Assembly (NCBI RefSeq): GCF_037892605.1 | Contig: NZ_JBBKTU010000001.1 | Span: 1,798,001-1,862,000 of the forward strand | Direction of reading: 5' to 3' | Length of the DNA stretch: 64,000 bases | From: Lacibacter sp. H407 | Lineage (GTDB): Bacteria; Bacteroidota; Bacteroidia; Chitinophagales; Chitinophagaceae | Shown here: in pieces, positions 1 to 9,522 of the stretch | Position numbering within the stretch: the first letter of the stretch is position 1 | Layout: each line of letters begins with the position of its first letter | The notes under the pieces: model-generated | The model's database searches: none | What the model was told of the DNA's origin: nothing | Seen by the model: the letters and a program-made list of their open reading frames with translations, nothing else | Made by a program: the position numbers and the translations under genes

Positions 1-35
1 TCTGCAATTTCAAACTGCTGAATAAAATGAACCAG

Positions 36-2105
36 TTACTTCTTCTTACATCCCTGAAAAACAGAAATCCCTGCATAGTAATTCCGTCCCGGTGCTACAT
101 TGTAAAAGCGATTTACAGCGGCGTTGATGTCATTTCCTAAACTGTAGGTTTCATTAAAGAGATTATCGGCACCAACAAATACTTCAGCACGAAGTTTTCC
201 AAAGTATAATTGTTTGTAGCCAAGTCTTGCACCCAGCAAATGAAAATCACCACCATAAAACGTATTGGCATCATTCAACGGCGTTTTCTCATTGTAGTTA
301 TAAGTAACGTTGAGATAAATACCGGGCTTTAGGGTTATATCAACTCCTGCGGCAACGATATGTTTTGGTACACTGGGTAGTTGCTTGCCACTGAAATCGT
401 TGGTGAGCTGTTTAAAATCTTTATAGGTAAAATCGTTATAGGAATAACTCAACCAAACATTTGCTGTTGAAAGAAACGTTTTTTCATCATCAACAATTGC
501 ATAGCGGGCAAATGTTTCCACACCATGTTGCCGTGTGCTGCCGGCATTCACAAAAAAATCGGCGCCGCCACCATCTCTGCGTTGCACAATTGTATTGCTG
601 AGGTTAAAGAGAAAGCCATTTACATCCAAAAATAATTTGCGTTTGTAGTTGAAACGGATACCAGCTTCATAGTTCCATCCTTCTTCTGCATTCAGGTTGG
701 TAGAGATAACGCCGGTAGAAGGCAACACTTCAGCAGAAGTGGGGGCAGAGAACCCTTTGGCAACAGACGCATACAACGACAATTCTTCTTTGATCTTTTT
801 CAAAACAGAAAGTCGTGGTGCAATTTCATTATCATACGTTCTGCGTTGCGGATTCAAAGGGAATTTATTCAGCCTTATGATCTCGATCTTATTCTGGTTA
901 ATGCTTGCGCCTGCAGTAATGATCCAGCCTTGTGGTAATTTCCAATCGGCTTGTGCAAATACATTCCATAAGAATGGATTCACTTCATCCTCAGTTTGCA
1001 GGCTATCGCTTGTGCCATTCACATTCTTATATACACGAATGTTATACCAGCCTCGTTGCAATTCGGCGCCGGCAACAAACTTTAATTCACCAATTACATT
1101 GCGTGGAGTAAACGCTAATACTGTTCTTCCACCGGCATGAGGCTCGCTGCGGCGTTCGAAGTTGCGAACGGTTGGGTTTGCAAACTGTGAATAAGCTCCA
1201 TATAAAGAAGTGGTATTCTTAAACGTTTCCGTGATCTGGAAGTCATGACTCAATCCTGCAAAGAATGTTTCCTGGTTCACACTTGCATTAGCTTGCGCAC
1301 TCGAAGGAGTAGCACCCACCCTTGGCCTTGCCTGTCTTGGATTGGCCGCAAACTCAGCAGGAGTTAATCCGCCGGGAGTTTGATACGAAAGATCAGCATA
1401 CATCACATACGTACGGATGCTTTGTTTTTCGTTGAGTGCAAAGCGGCTGTCCCAACTAAAAACTGTGCGGTCGAGTTTTGTCCAGTCACGATAGCCATCA
1501 CTGTGCAGTCGATTATAGCTGATGGTTTGTTGCGTTGCACCTTCGCCAATACGTACAACAGCATTTACATTACTCAAACCAAAAATGCCACCTGTATAAT
1601 CAATACCAACACCTGAAGGTTGGTTGTTGCCATTTGTTTTCAGTAACACGGCACCACCGCTGCCGCCACCATACAAACTGCTTGATGGTCCTTTCAATAC
1701 TTCAACCGAGTTGATATTATAAAAACCCAACAGGTTTAAATAAGTGGAGCCGCCGGGTTCGGTAAACGGAATATCGTTGAGGTATACTTTTACATTGCGC
1801 ACACCAAACGGCGAACGCAATGAACTGCCACGAATATTTAATCGGTAACTGCCGGGACTTCGTTCTTCCATGCGTACACCGGGTGCCGCATTCAGAGCTG
1901 GAACAATCGATGCGTTACTGAATCGGTTCAATTGTTTCTGGCCCACATAACTGATAGCTGCGGGAACATCCATGAGCTTACGGTTCTGTTCAAACGCTGT
2001 GATAACGACCTCGCCTAATTCTTTGGAACTGGAGTCGGGTTGAGACTGTGCAAATGAAAAAAGTGCAGCAACTGTTGCAAGCAGAGTTAGTGATTGGTTC
2101 TTCAT
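36..2105 (-). CDS. TonB-dependent outer membrane receptor
   Basis: This is an outer membrane TonB-dependent receptor that would import a ligand such as a siderophore or cofactor. The start at 2105 (MKNQS) gives a normal Sec signal peptide ending near AQSQ; the frame is open 32 codons further, but that extension would bury the signal. A plug domain of roughly residues 30-155 (LGEVVITA at its start, RLNIRGSS and VEVLKGP inside) is followed by a 22-strand-type barrel. Length (689 aa) is usual. There is no carboxypeptidase-like N-terminal domain and no SusD partner, which argues against glycan import. The C-terminus ends GCKKK rather than the usual aromatic residue. It is divergent from the permease gene; the ligand cannot be told from sequence. 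Confidence 0.9.
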   Translation of the reverse strand: MKNQSLTLLATVAALFSFAQSQPDSSSKELGEVVITAFEQNRKLMDVPAAISYVGQKQLNRFSNASIVPALNAAPGVRMEERSPGSYRLNIRGSSLRSPFGVRNVKVYLNDIPFTEPGGSTYLNLLGFYNINSVEVLKGPSSSLYGGGSGGAVLLKTNGNNQPSGVGIDYTGGIFGLSNVNAVVRIGEGATQQTISYNRLHSDGYRDWTKLDRTVFSWDSRFALNEKQSIRTYVMYADLSYQTPGGLTPAEFAANPRQARPRVGATPSSAQANASVNQETFFAGLSHDFQITETFKNTTSLYGAYSQFANPTVRNFERRSEPHAGGRTVLAFTPRNVIGELKFVAGAELQRGWYNIRVYKNVNGTSDSLQTEDEVNPFLWNVFAQADWKLPQGWIITAGASINQNKIEIIRLNKFPLNPQRRTYDNEIAPRLSVLKKIKEELSLYASVAKGFSAPTSAEVLPSTGVISTNLNAEEGWNYEAGIRFNYKRKLFLDVNGFLFNLSNTIVQRRDGGGADFFVNAGSTRQHGVETFARYAIVDDEKTFLSTANVWLSYSYNDFTYKDFKQLTNDFSGKQLPSVPKHIVAAGVDITLKPGIYLNVTYNYNEKTPLNDANTFYGGDFHLLGARLGYKQLYFGKLRAEVFVGADNLFNETYSLGNDINAAVNRFYNVAPGRNYYAGISVFQGCKKK

Positions 2106-2279
2106 GGAGTAAAAATAAGCAAAAGAGGAAGCCAATAAGCAATCGTTAATGTGCAACAGGCAAATTAATGAGGTGGGGACGAATAAATCACACATCAGCA
2201 ATCATACATCCGACATCTTTCCTGTGTTTTTGTTTTTAGAATACATAGAAAAGTTATCTTCAACGCCAGAAGAAAAAGC

Positions 2280-3599
2280 ATGAAAACTTCAACCAACAAA
2301 CTCAACCTGTTTTCGTTTACCATGATCGTTGTAGGTCTGGTGATCGGTATGGGTATTTTCCGTACAGCAGCCACGAGTGCAAAAGATGCCATTGATCCAT
2401 CGGTTTACTTTAGTGCATGGCTTATTGGTGGTTTGGTGGCCTTATGTGGTGCATTAACTTATGCAGAGATCGGCAGCCGCTTTCCCGTAACAGGTGGTTA
2501 TTATAAAGTGTTTGCACAAGCCTATCATCCAAGTATTGCCTTTGCTATTAACTGTTTGATCTTAGTTAGTAATGCAGCAAGCTTAAGTGGTGTGGCATTG
2601 ATCGGTAGCGGTTACTTATTAAAATTATTTCCCGGTGAATGGACAGATATTCATAAGGCGTTGGTGAGCTGTGCGGCGATCGCTATCTTTTATTTTATTA
2701 ACCTGCGTGGTTTGAAGTTGAGTTCAATGGCGCAGAATATTTTAATGATCATCAAGATCGGAATGATATTGGTGTTGATCGCTGCGTTATTCTTCCCCGA
2801 TAAATATGCTGTACAGGAAACAACTACTGCAGTAACAACATTCAGTAATATGGACTGGATCAAAAGTCTTGGTGTGAGTTTGATCGCTGTTTCATTTACC
2901 TATGGTGGTTACCAGCAAACCATCAACTTCGGGAATGAAGTACAAAACCCCACCAAAAATATTCCACGTGGTATTTTCATGGGTATTGCCATCATCATTG
3001 GCTTGTACTTGCTGGTGAATATGAGTTATTATAATCTGGTAGGCTTTCAACAAATGAAAGGCGAACGTGAAATTGCTTACGTGGTGATCGATAAAATATT
3101 CGGATCAACCGGTGCTACCGTTTTCTCAGCCTTTTTATTTTTAGGTGTGTTGGCGTACGTAAACGGTTTACTCATGAGCAATCCTCGGGTGATGTATGCA
3201 ATGGGCGATGATGGAAGTTTGCCAAAAATCTTTGCCAAACAAAATGAAAAGACCAATGTGCTTACATTTTCGTTAACGGTGTTTGCAGCTCTTTGCATCA
3301 TCATCTTATTCTTTGCGCAGGAGTTTGAAAAAATATTGGCCTTCACTATTTTTCTTGATTGTTTTGGAATGGTATTGAGCAGCGCTACTATTTTCTGGTT
3401 CCGTAAAAAGACAAAGCATTTAGATGGTACAGGTATTTATAAAATGAAACTATTTCCATTGATGCCCATCATTTTTATAGCAGCTTATTTGTTTGTAGGA
3501 ACAAGTATTGCGATTGCCGATCCAACAGCAGCGTTAACGGGGCTTGGCGTATTGGTAACATTTATCATCATTTATTTTATTTTTCATCGAAAAAAATAA
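2280..3599 (+). CDS. APC-family amino acid permease
   Basis: A 439-aa polytopic inner membrane protein with about 12 hydrophobic helices. The first helix carries the APC-superfamily signature GLVIGMGIF, and the second half has the YGGYQ and NPTKNIPRG segments typical of LAT/APC amino acid transporters. It probably carries an amino acid by proton symport or exchange. It leads a tight cluster: the VOC gene follows after 4 bases and the PLP enzyme after another 9, so one transcript is likely, and a sulfur-containing amino acid is a reasonable but unproven substrate. Confidence 0.88.
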   Translation: MKTSTNKLNLFSFTMIVVGLVIGMGIFRTAATSAKDAIDPSVYFSAWLIGGLVALCGALTYAEIGSRFPVTGGYYKVFAQAYHPSIAFAINCLILVSNAASLSGVALIGSGYLLKLFPGEWTDIHKALVSCAAIAIFYFINLRGLKLSSMAQNILMIIKIGMILVLIAALFFPDKYAVQETTTAVTTFSNMDWIKSLGVSLIAVSFTYGGYQQTINFGNEVQNPTKNIPRGIFMGIAIIIGLYLLVNMSYYNLVGFQQMKGEREIAYVVIDKIFGSTGATVFSAFLFLGVLAYVNGLLMSNPRVMYAMGDDGSLPKIFAKQNEKTNVLTFSLTVFAALCIIILFFAQEFEKILAFTIFLDCFGMVLSSATIFWFRKKTKHLDGTGIYKMKLFPLMPIIFIAAYLFVGTSIAIADPTAALTGLGVLVTFIIIYFIFHRKK

Positions 3600-3603
3600 C
3601 AGT

Positions 3604-3951
3604 ATGCTGCAGAAACTCCGCACAGTTATTTATCATACCAACGATCTTGACGCAGCCAAAAGCTGGTACACTTCACTAACAGGTAAAGAACCTTATTTTG
3701 ATGAAGTATTTTATGTGGGTTTTGATATCAATGGTTTTGAATTGGGGCTTGATCCTGATATGAGCAACACACAAAAAGGCAATCACAGTACTGCCTATTG
3801 GACTGTTGATGATATACAGTCAGCCGTTGAAAAAGCAGTGTCAATTGGTGCAACCATTATTGATCCTGTACACAATGTTGGCGGCACAATAGAAGTAGCA
3901 ATTGTAGAAGATCCATTCGGCAATCATATTGGATTTATAACCGGCGCATAA
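3604..3951 (+). CDS. VOC-family (glyoxalase/dioxygenase-fold) protein
   Basis: A 115-aa protein with the two-module vicinal-oxygen-chelate fold: an N-terminal LRTVIYHTNDLDAAKSWY module, and a C-terminal module ending in VEDPFGNHIGF, the usual VOC close. Length fits a single-domain, dimeric VOC protein. The reaction cannot be told from sequence; such proteins include glyoxalases, isomerases and resistance proteins. It lies 4 bases after the permease and 9 bases before the trans-sulfuration enzyme, which suggests a role in the same amino acid pathway. Confidence 0.8.
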   Translation: MLQKLRTVIYHTNDLDAAKSWYTSLTGKEPYFDEVFYVGFDINGFELGLDPDMSNTQKGNHSTAYWTVDDIQSAVEKAVSIGATIIDPVHNVGGTIEVAIVEDPFGNHIGFITGA

Positions 3952-3960
3952 TATTTTATA

Positions 3961-5130
3961 ATGGACATTTCATATATCCTCAACGAACTGGGCGAAGACC
4001 GTGAGCATTATTTCAATGCCATTGCGCCACCCATTATACAGACAAGTAATTTTCGTTTTAATAAAGTAGATGAATTGCGTGCTGCATTTGCCGATGAGAT
4101 GAGTACCTATCTCTACAGTCGTGGATTAAACCCAACAGTTGATATTCTTCGCAAAAAGTTAGCAGCATTGGATGGAGCAGAAGATTGTTTGGTATTCAAC
4201 AACGGAGCAGCCGCCATCTTTGCAGGCGTACTGGCTAATGTAAAAGCAGGCGATCATATTGTAAGTGTGAGCAAGCCCTATACTTGGGTGCAACGTTTGT
4301 TCGATGTGATCTTGCCAAGGTTTGGCGTTTTTACAACCTATGTTGATGGACGGCGAACCGAGAACTACTTCGAAGCTACAAAGCCCAACACTACGTTTTA
4401 TTATCTGGAAAGTCCCAACAGTTGGGATTTTGCTATGCAGGATATACGTGCTATTGCTGCCTATGCCAAACAACACAACATCACTACGTTGATCGATAAC
4501 AGCTATTGTACACCCCTTTATCAAAAACCCATCGAAATGGGCATTGATCTGGCGATGCAAACTGCCACCAAGTATATCGGCGGACATAGTGATACATTGG
4601 GCGGTGTACTGAGTGGCACTCATGCCATGATGAAAAAGATCTTCGACAGCGAGTACCTCAACATCGGCAGCGGAATTCAACCCTTCAACGCCTGGCTGCT
4701 GATAAGGGGGCTGCGAACGTTGCCAACAAGGCTGGAGCGTATCAACCAAACTACCCGGCAAGTCGTCGATTTTATAAAGCATCATCCGGCAATTAGCGGC
4801 ATTATCTATCCGTTTGATGAAAGCTTTGACCAATACAAGTTAGCCAAACAACAAATGAAGGAGGCGCCGGGGCTGTTTACCTTTTATATAAAAGCTGTAT
4901 CCCGGCAACAGATTGTAACCTTTTGCGAAAGTTTGCTACATATACAAATGGCAGTAAGTTGGGGAGGCCATGAAAGTTTGCTGTTACCAAAGTGCGCCGG
5001 TATTCGGGATGAGGACTTTGATACAGCGAATAAGGAGCATCAGATGATCCGGTTGTATGTTGGATTAGAAGAGGCCGGATATCTGATCAGCGATCTGAAA
5101 CAGGCATTCGAAAAAGCAGGATTGGGTTGA
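3961..5130 (+). CDS. Trans-sulfuration family PLP enzyme (cystathionine/methionine lyase type)
   Basis: A 389-aa fold-type I PLP enzyme of the Cys/Met metabolism family, which includes cystathionine gamma-synthase, cystathionine lyases and methionine gamma-lyase. Visible marks are YLYSRGLNPTVDILRKKLAAL near residue 50, the FNNGAAAIFAG phosphate-binding loop, a DNSYCTPLYQKP strand, and ATKYIGGHSD with the Schiff-base lysine at K204. Members are cytosolic and usually tetrameric. Third gene of the permease-VOC operon, so catabolism of an imported sulfur amino acid is inferred. Which of the family reactions it catalyses is not decidable here. Confidence 0.87.
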   Translation: MDISYILNELGEDREHYFNAIAPPIIQTSNFRFNKVDELRAAFADEMSTYLYSRGLNPTVDILRKKLAALDGAEDCLVFNNGAAAIFAGVLANVKAGDHIVSVSKPYTWVQRLFDVILPRFGVFTTYVDGRRTENYFEATKPNTTFYYLESPNSWDFAMQDIRAIAAYAKQHNITTLIDNSYCTPLYQKPIEMGIDLAMQTATKYIGGHSDTLGGVLSGTHAMMKKIFDSEYLNIGSGIQPFNAWLLIRGLRTLPTRLERINQTTRQVVDFIKHHPAISGIIYPFDESFDQYKLAKQQMKEAPGLFTFYIKAVSRQQIVTFCESLLHIQMAVSWGGHESLLLPKCAGIRDEDFDTANKEHQMIRLYVGLEEAGYLISDLKQAFEKAGLG

Positions 5131-5234
5131 TGTAGTTGAATAATTTCAGAAAACTCAAACCATCATGTGCCCGCTGGTCAAAAATCAATAAATTCGTGCC
5201 CCAAACGTCACTATATTGTCATTTTAAACTATAT

Positions 5235-6704
5235 ATGAAGAAGATTTCACCGGTTTTACTCTTATCATCCATCCTTGTTTTTATCGGAACTACGTTGCAA
5301 GCTCAGGAAAAATGGGATCTCGTTCGTTGCGTAGAGTATGCCATTGCAAATAATGTATCTGTGCGCCAGGCCGATGTGCAGGCTCGTTTAGCTGATCTTA
5401 CCTACAAGCAAAGCAGACTTGCCCAATACCCCAACGCGAATTTCACCACTTCTACCGGAACAAACTTTGGTCGTGCCGTAAACCCTACTACTAACTTATT
5501 TGAAAACACAACATTGTTGTTCCAGCAATATGGGTTGAATGTAAATGCATTGTTGTTTAACTGGAACAGTGTAAAAAACGGCATCCTCAGTTCAAAATAT
5601 AATGTGGCTGCAGCCAATGCCTCTGTTGAGAGTACAAAAAACGACATTGCCTTATCGGTAGCTACAACCTACTTGCAGGCATTGCTTTCAAAAGAGCAGG
5701 CAAAAATTGCAGAAGTACAGATGCAATTAACAAGAGCACGTTTAACCGATACACGCAAACGGGTAGATGCAGGCTCCTTGCCTGAGTTAAATGCATTGGA
5801 ACTGGAGTCGCAATATGCTGCGGATAGTGCGAATTTCATTAATGCTTCTACTACAGCGCAACAAACGTTGCTTACGCTGAAGGCAACCTTGAATCTTGAT
5901 GCAGCGCAACCATTTGATATTACAGAGCCACCGGTTGCAATGATACCGGTTGAAAATATTGGTGATCTGCAGCCGGATGTTGTGTATAATATGGCTTTGC
6001 AAACACAACCACGGCAACGTGTAAACGATCTTCGTATCAAGTCTCTTGAAGCAAATGTAAAATCGATCCGTGGCCAGTTTTATCCATCCATTTCTGCATT
6101 TGGAGGATTGGGAACCAATTTTGCCAGCCCCAACAGTAAAGTAACCGGATTTAACTTCCTCGGATATGATCCCATTACGCCGCTTTCGCCAATTGTGAAT
6201 GTAGGAGGTACCAATTATTTTGTTCAAAGTCCTGATGTTGCCATACTATCTTCTAAAAAAGGTTTTGGAGAAATGTGGTCAGGATGGGGTACTCAAATGA
6301 ATCAGAACTTCCGTCAAAATATCGGGATTCAGATATCTGTTCCCATCTTCAACGGAGCAACGGTACGTACCAATTACAATCGTTCAAAACTTGAAGTGCA
6401 AAATGCAAAGCTGATAAAGGAACAGGCCGATATGCAATTGAAAAATGATATTTATCAGGCTTACAATGCTGCTGTAAATGCAATGCAACGATTTAATGCA
6501 AGTAAGAAAACCCTCGAGGTAACAGAACGTGCAAATGTATTGGCGCAAAAACGTTATGAAGCAGGATTGCTGCAAACAATTGAATTGATCACGAACCAGA
6601 ATAATTTATTCCGTGCACGCATTCAAAATATTTCAGATCAGTTTGATTATGTATTCCGCATGAAAGTGCTGGAGTTTTACAAAGGACTTGGTTTACGTTT
6701 ATAA
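5235..6704 (+). CDS. TolC-family outer membrane efflux protein
   Basis: A 489-aa outer membrane channel protein of the TolC family. The ATG at 5235 starts a clean signal peptide (MKKISPVLL... ending near LQAQ); an open extension of 33 codons upstream is not credible. After it come two repeats rich in long alpha-helices, typical of the periplasmic tunnel, such as LSVATTYLQALLSKEQ and the C-terminal NVLAQKRYEAGLLQTIELI. The HlyD-type adaptor follows 38 bases downstream, so the two probably form an export complex, but no inner membrane pump is encoded next to them. Confidence 0.9.
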   Translation: MKKISPVLLLSSILVFIGTTLQAQEKWDLVRCVEYAIANNVSVRQADVQARLADLTYKQSRLAQYPNANFTTSTGTNFGRAVNPTTNLFENTTLLFQQYGLNVNALLFNWNSVKNGILSSKYNVAAANASVESTKNDIALSVATTYLQALLSKEQAKIAEVQMQLTRARLTDTRKRVDAGSLPELNALELESQYAADSANFINASTTAQQTLLTLKATLNLDAAQPFDITEPPVAMIPVENIGDLQPDVVYNMALQTQPRQRVNDLRIKSLEANVKSIRGQFYPSISAFGGLGTNFASPNSKVTGFNFLGYDPITPLSPIVNVGGTNYFVQSPDVAILSSKKGFGEMWSGWGTQMNQNFRQNIGIQISVPIFNGATVRTNYNRSKLEVQNAKLIKEQADMQLKNDIYQAYNAAVNAMQRFNASKKTLEVTERANVLAQKRYEAGLLQTIELITNQNNLFRARIQNISDQFDYVFRMKVLEFYKGLGLRL

Positions 6705-6742
6705 GCGAATCACTATTTTAAATAAGGAATTAACAACCGAAT

Positions 6743-8125
6743 ATGAATAAGAAAATCTGGTGGACCATTGGAATTCTCCTGGTAGTAGCCACCACCCTTC
6801 TCATCCTGAAGAAAAAAGAGATCATTGGAAAAAAAGAAGCAGTAAAAGTTGCCACTGAAAAAATCATCCGTCGAACCATTATTGAAACAGTTAGTGCAAG
6901 TGGTAAAGTGTATCCTGAAGATGAACGTAAAGTAAGCTCCGATGTGAGTGGGGAAGTAGTAGAAATGTATGTGGAGGAAGGCGACAGTGTACGGAAAGGT
7001 CAACTGTTGGCGAAAGTATTTGCCGATGTGTTAACTTCTGCGAAAGACCGTGCAGCATCAGTTGTAAATCAGCAACAGGCACAGGTAGGTAATACAGAAG
7101 CATCACTCAAAGCATTTGAAGCTAGATTAACACAAGCGAAACAAAGCTACGATCGCCAGAAAAAACTGTTTGATGAAAAAGTAATTTCAAGAGCTGAGTT
7201 TGAACAGGCAGAAAGTGCTTACCTCACTGCAAAAGCTGATCTGGATGCAGCAAGACAAACCATCCGCAGCGGTAAAGCAAGTGTGCAAAGTGCACAGGCC
7301 AGTTTAACAGAGGCACAAAAAAATCTCTCACGTACAGGCATCATTTCACCAATGGATGGTATTGTTTCATTGTTGGCGGTAAAGAAAGGTGAACGTGTAG
7401 CAGGTAATAGTTTTAGCCTTGGTACTGAAATTATGCGTGTTGCTGATATGAGTAAAATTGAAGTGCGGGTTGATGTGGGTGAGAATGATATTCCAAAAGT
7501 GAAGATCGGCGACAGTGCCATTATTGAAGTGGATGCATACAATGATCGCAAGTTCATGGGTGTGGTTACACAAATATCCAGCAGCAGTACATCAGCACAA
7601 TCAGTTGCAGCCACCGCTACAGGTGATGTAACCAATTACAAAGTGTACATCCGTATCGATCAATCATCCTATGCCGATTTAATTGATCCGGTAAAAGGAA
7701 GAAATCTTCCCTTCCGTCCGGGTATGAGTGCAAGTGCAGATATTATGACTACACGCCAGGAAAATGTGTTGGCAGTTCCCATCCTTGCGGTAACAACAAG
7801 AGATAAGAATGAAGCAAGCGCCGTAGCAAAAGCAAAAGAAGAGCAGGATAAAAAGAAAGCACAGGGTCAGGAAGTAACAACTACCAACAATGCCGTGGTG
7901 ACCGATGAAATGGAAGAAGTGGTATTTGTAATAAAAGCTGATGGAACTGTTAAGAAGGTAGCCATTCGTACCAATATTCAGGATAATGAATACATTGAAG
8001 TAATGAGTGGATTGAAAGAAGGAGATGAAGTGGTAAGTGCACCGTATAATACCATCAGTAAAACACTGAAAGATGGCATGAAAGTGTTGGTGGTGCCAAA
8101 AGATAAAGTATACGACGAAAAATAA
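6743..8125 (+). CDS. HlyD/MacA-type periplasmic adaptor subunit
   Basis: A 460-aa membrane fusion protein linking an inner membrane pump to TolC. Residues about 5-23 form the membrane anchor. The biotinyl-lipoyl half-motifs (VYVEEGDSVRKGQLL and ISPMDGIVSLLAVKKGERV) flank a coiled-coil hairpin of alternating Q/A/K-rich helices at about residues 95-190, and beta-barrel and membrane-proximal domains follow. A charged, Q/K-rich insert lies near residues 355-385. It closes the operon: a strong hairpin terminator begins 21 bases after the stop. The pump partner (MacB or RND type) is not in the window. Confidence 0.9.
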   Translation: MNKKIWWTIGILLVVATTLLILKKKEIIGKKEAVKVATEKIIRRTIIETVSASGKVYPEDERKVSSDVSGEVVEMYVEEGDSVRKGQLLAKVFADVLTSAKDRAASVVNQQQAQVGNTEASLKAFEARLTQAKQSYDRQKKLFDEKVISRAEFEQAESAYLTAKADLDAARQTIRSGKASVQSAQASLTEAQKNLSRTGIISPMDGIVSLLAVKKGERVAGNSFSLGTEIMRVADMSKIEVRVDVGENDIPKVKIGDSAIIEVDAYNDRKFMGVVTQISSSSTSAQSVAATATGDVTNYKVYIRIDQSSYADLIDPVKGRNLPFRPGMSASADIMTTRQENVLAVPILAVTTRDKNEASAVAKAKEEQDKKKAQGQEVTTTNNAVVTDEMEEVVFVIKADGTVKKVAIRTNIQDNEYIEVMSGLKEGDEVVSAPYNTISKTLKDGMKVLVVPKDKVYDEK

Positions 8126-8146
8126 ATTCGAAAAAAGTAAAGCTAA

Positions 8147-8176
8147 AATCCCGCCAACAGGCGGGATTCTTTTATT
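8147..8176 (+). terminator. Rho-independent terminator after the efflux operon
   Basis: A perfect 9-bp stem AATCCCGCC/GGCGGGATT with an AACA loop, followed by a T-rich run. It sits between the adaptor gene and gpsA, so gpsA must have its own promoter or rely on read-through. Confidence 0.85.
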
Positions 8177-8200
8177 TTAGATGAACTGAAAATCAACTGC

Positions 8201-9277
8201 TTGAAAAAAGAAGAACAGAATCAACGTTTTGCGATGATCGGGAGCGGCAGTTTTGCCACCGCCCTTGCCAAGATCCTTAATGGAAACGGTGTGCATTTGC
8301 ATTGGTGTGTGCGTAGCCAGCATATCATTGATCATGTAAAAAAATATGGTCACAATCCCAGTTATCTGCGGTCGGCTACATTTCAAAACAATCTCTTATC
8401 GCTTAGCACGAATCTGGAGGAAACCATTCAGCAGGCCGATTACATTATACTTGCTATTCCATCAGCCTATACAGAAGAAGTGTTGGATACGCTGCCCAAA
8501 GATATTTTTCATGGTAAAAAGATCATCTCAGCTATCAAGGGCATTATGCCTCGTGGAAATATATTGCTCAACGATCATCTGAAAAATGAGTTTGGCTTTG
8601 ATGTGAATGATTATTACACCATCATGGGCCCATGTCATGCAGAAGAAGTGGCATCTGAAAAATTATCCTACCTCACGTTTACCGGCATCAATCAAACCAC
8701 TTCACAATGGATCGCCGATCAGTTCCGCAATCATTATATCAATACTGTTATTAATGATGATGTATATGGTGTGCAGTTTGCCGCTATCCTCAAAAATATT
8801 TATGCGTTAGGAAGTGGTATTGCACATGGTCTTGAGTATGGCGATAATTTTTTAAGTGTACTCATCGCCAATGCGGCCGATGAGATGGCGGGCTTTCTGC
8901 GCAAAGTAGGTATCCGCAATATGGAAGTGGGTGTACACAAAGAGCCGATACCCGGTGTACAGTTAATGAAAACATCGCTCCGTAAATCGGCCAACTATGC
9001 TGCCAGTGTGTACATGGGCGATCTGTTGGTTACCTGTTATTCACTGTACAGCCGTAACCGTACGTTTGGAAATATGATCGGTAAAGGGTTTAGTGTAAAA
9101 GCTGCACAACTGGAAATGAATATGGTGGCCGAAGGTTACAATGCCAGCAAATGTTTTTTTCATATCAATAAAGAAGTAGGTGCTGATATGCCGATTGCTA
9201 CAGCGATCTATTCTATTCTTTGGGAAAATGTACAACCGGCCGTTGCGTTTGAGCAGTTAGAGCTGGTGTTGATTTGA
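8201..9277 (+). CDS. gpsA: NAD(P)-dependent glycerol-3-phosphate dehydrogenase
   Basis: Reduces dihydroxyacetone phosphate to sn-glycerol 3-phosphate, the backbone for phospholipid synthesis, in the cytosol. The Rossmann motif GSGSFATAL lies at the N-terminus, MGPCHAEEVA in the middle, and the catalytic-lysine region AAILKNIYALGSGIAHGLEYGDN in the C-terminal domain. The 358-aa length is slightly above the family norm. The best start is TTG at 8201; the first ATG (8234) would cut into the first Rossmann strand, just before the glycine-rich loop. No Shine-Dalgarno is visible. Confidence 0.93.
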   Translation: MKKEEQNQRFAMIGSGSFATALAKILNGNGVHLHWCVRSQHIIDHVKKYGHNPSYLRSATFQNNLLSLSTNLEETIQQADYIILAIPSAYTEEVLDTLPKDIFHGKKIISAIKGIMPRGNILLNDHLKNEFGFDVNDYYTIMGPCHAEEVASEKLSYLTFTGINQTTSQWIADQFRNHYINTVINDDVYGVQFAAILKNIYALGSGIAHGLEYGDNFLSVLIANAADEMAGFLRKVGIRNMEVGVHKEPIPGVQLMKTSLRKSANYAASVYMGDLLVTCYSLYSRNRTFGNMIGKGFSVKAAQLEMNMVAEGYNASKCFFHINKEVGADMPIATAIYSILWENVQPAVAFEQLELVLI

Positions 9278-9279
9278 GT

Positions 9280-9317
9280 TGTGTCGACACATCTGAAAAT
9301 ACCTGACACATTTGTCA
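9280..9317. promoter_or_regulatory. Two adjacent palindromes (possible operators)
   Basis: TGTGTCGACACA at 9280-9291 is a perfect 12-bp palindrome, and TGACA-N4-TGTCA at 9304-9317 is a perfect 5-bp inverted repeat. They lie just after gpsA and upstream of the small open frame at 9401. Symmetric spacing of this sort is typical of dimeric repressor sites, but no cognate regulator is encoded nearby. Confidence 0.35.
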
Positions 9318-9400
9318 AAAGAACAGGAAGCCTTGTTAAAATTCGTTCTTGCAGTAAAAGCTTTCTTTTCTCTTTGTAACTTTATACAAACAAAAAAACG

Positions 9401-9511
9401 ATGCCTGTTTCTTTTACCGGTTTTGGCGCCTGGGTATTACTACTGATGCTGGTGGTGGGCATTGTTCAGCATGTACTTTCAAACAGAAAGCCAAAAAAAC
9501 ACTTCTTCTAA
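9401..9511 (+). CDS. Putative 36-aa single-pass membrane protein
   Basis: A short frame with ATG at 9401 and TAA at 9509-9511. The product is MPVSFTGFGAW followed by a hydrophobic helix (VLLLMLVVGIVQHVL) and a basic tail (SNRKPKKHFF), which fits an N-out/C-in single-pass inner membrane microprotein. It lies alone between gpsA and a convergent gene. A weak -7-like TAACTTTA is found at 9377-9384. There is no family assignment; it could be a chance frame, though the helix plus positive tail is suggestive. Confidence 0.42.
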   Translation: MPVSFTGFGAWVLLLMLVVGIVQHVLSNRKPKKHFF

Positions 9512-9522
9512 GTACTTCTTTT

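Noticed and set aside
697-1140. 147-codon plus-strand frame inside the first TonB receptor
   Set aside because: Shadow of the receptor's barrel coding; composition and lack of motifs argue against a gene.
4159-4833. 224-codon open frame on the minus strand inside the trans-sulfuration gene
   Set aside because: Fully antisense to a well-supported PLP enzyme; cysteine-rich, no domain, no start signals.
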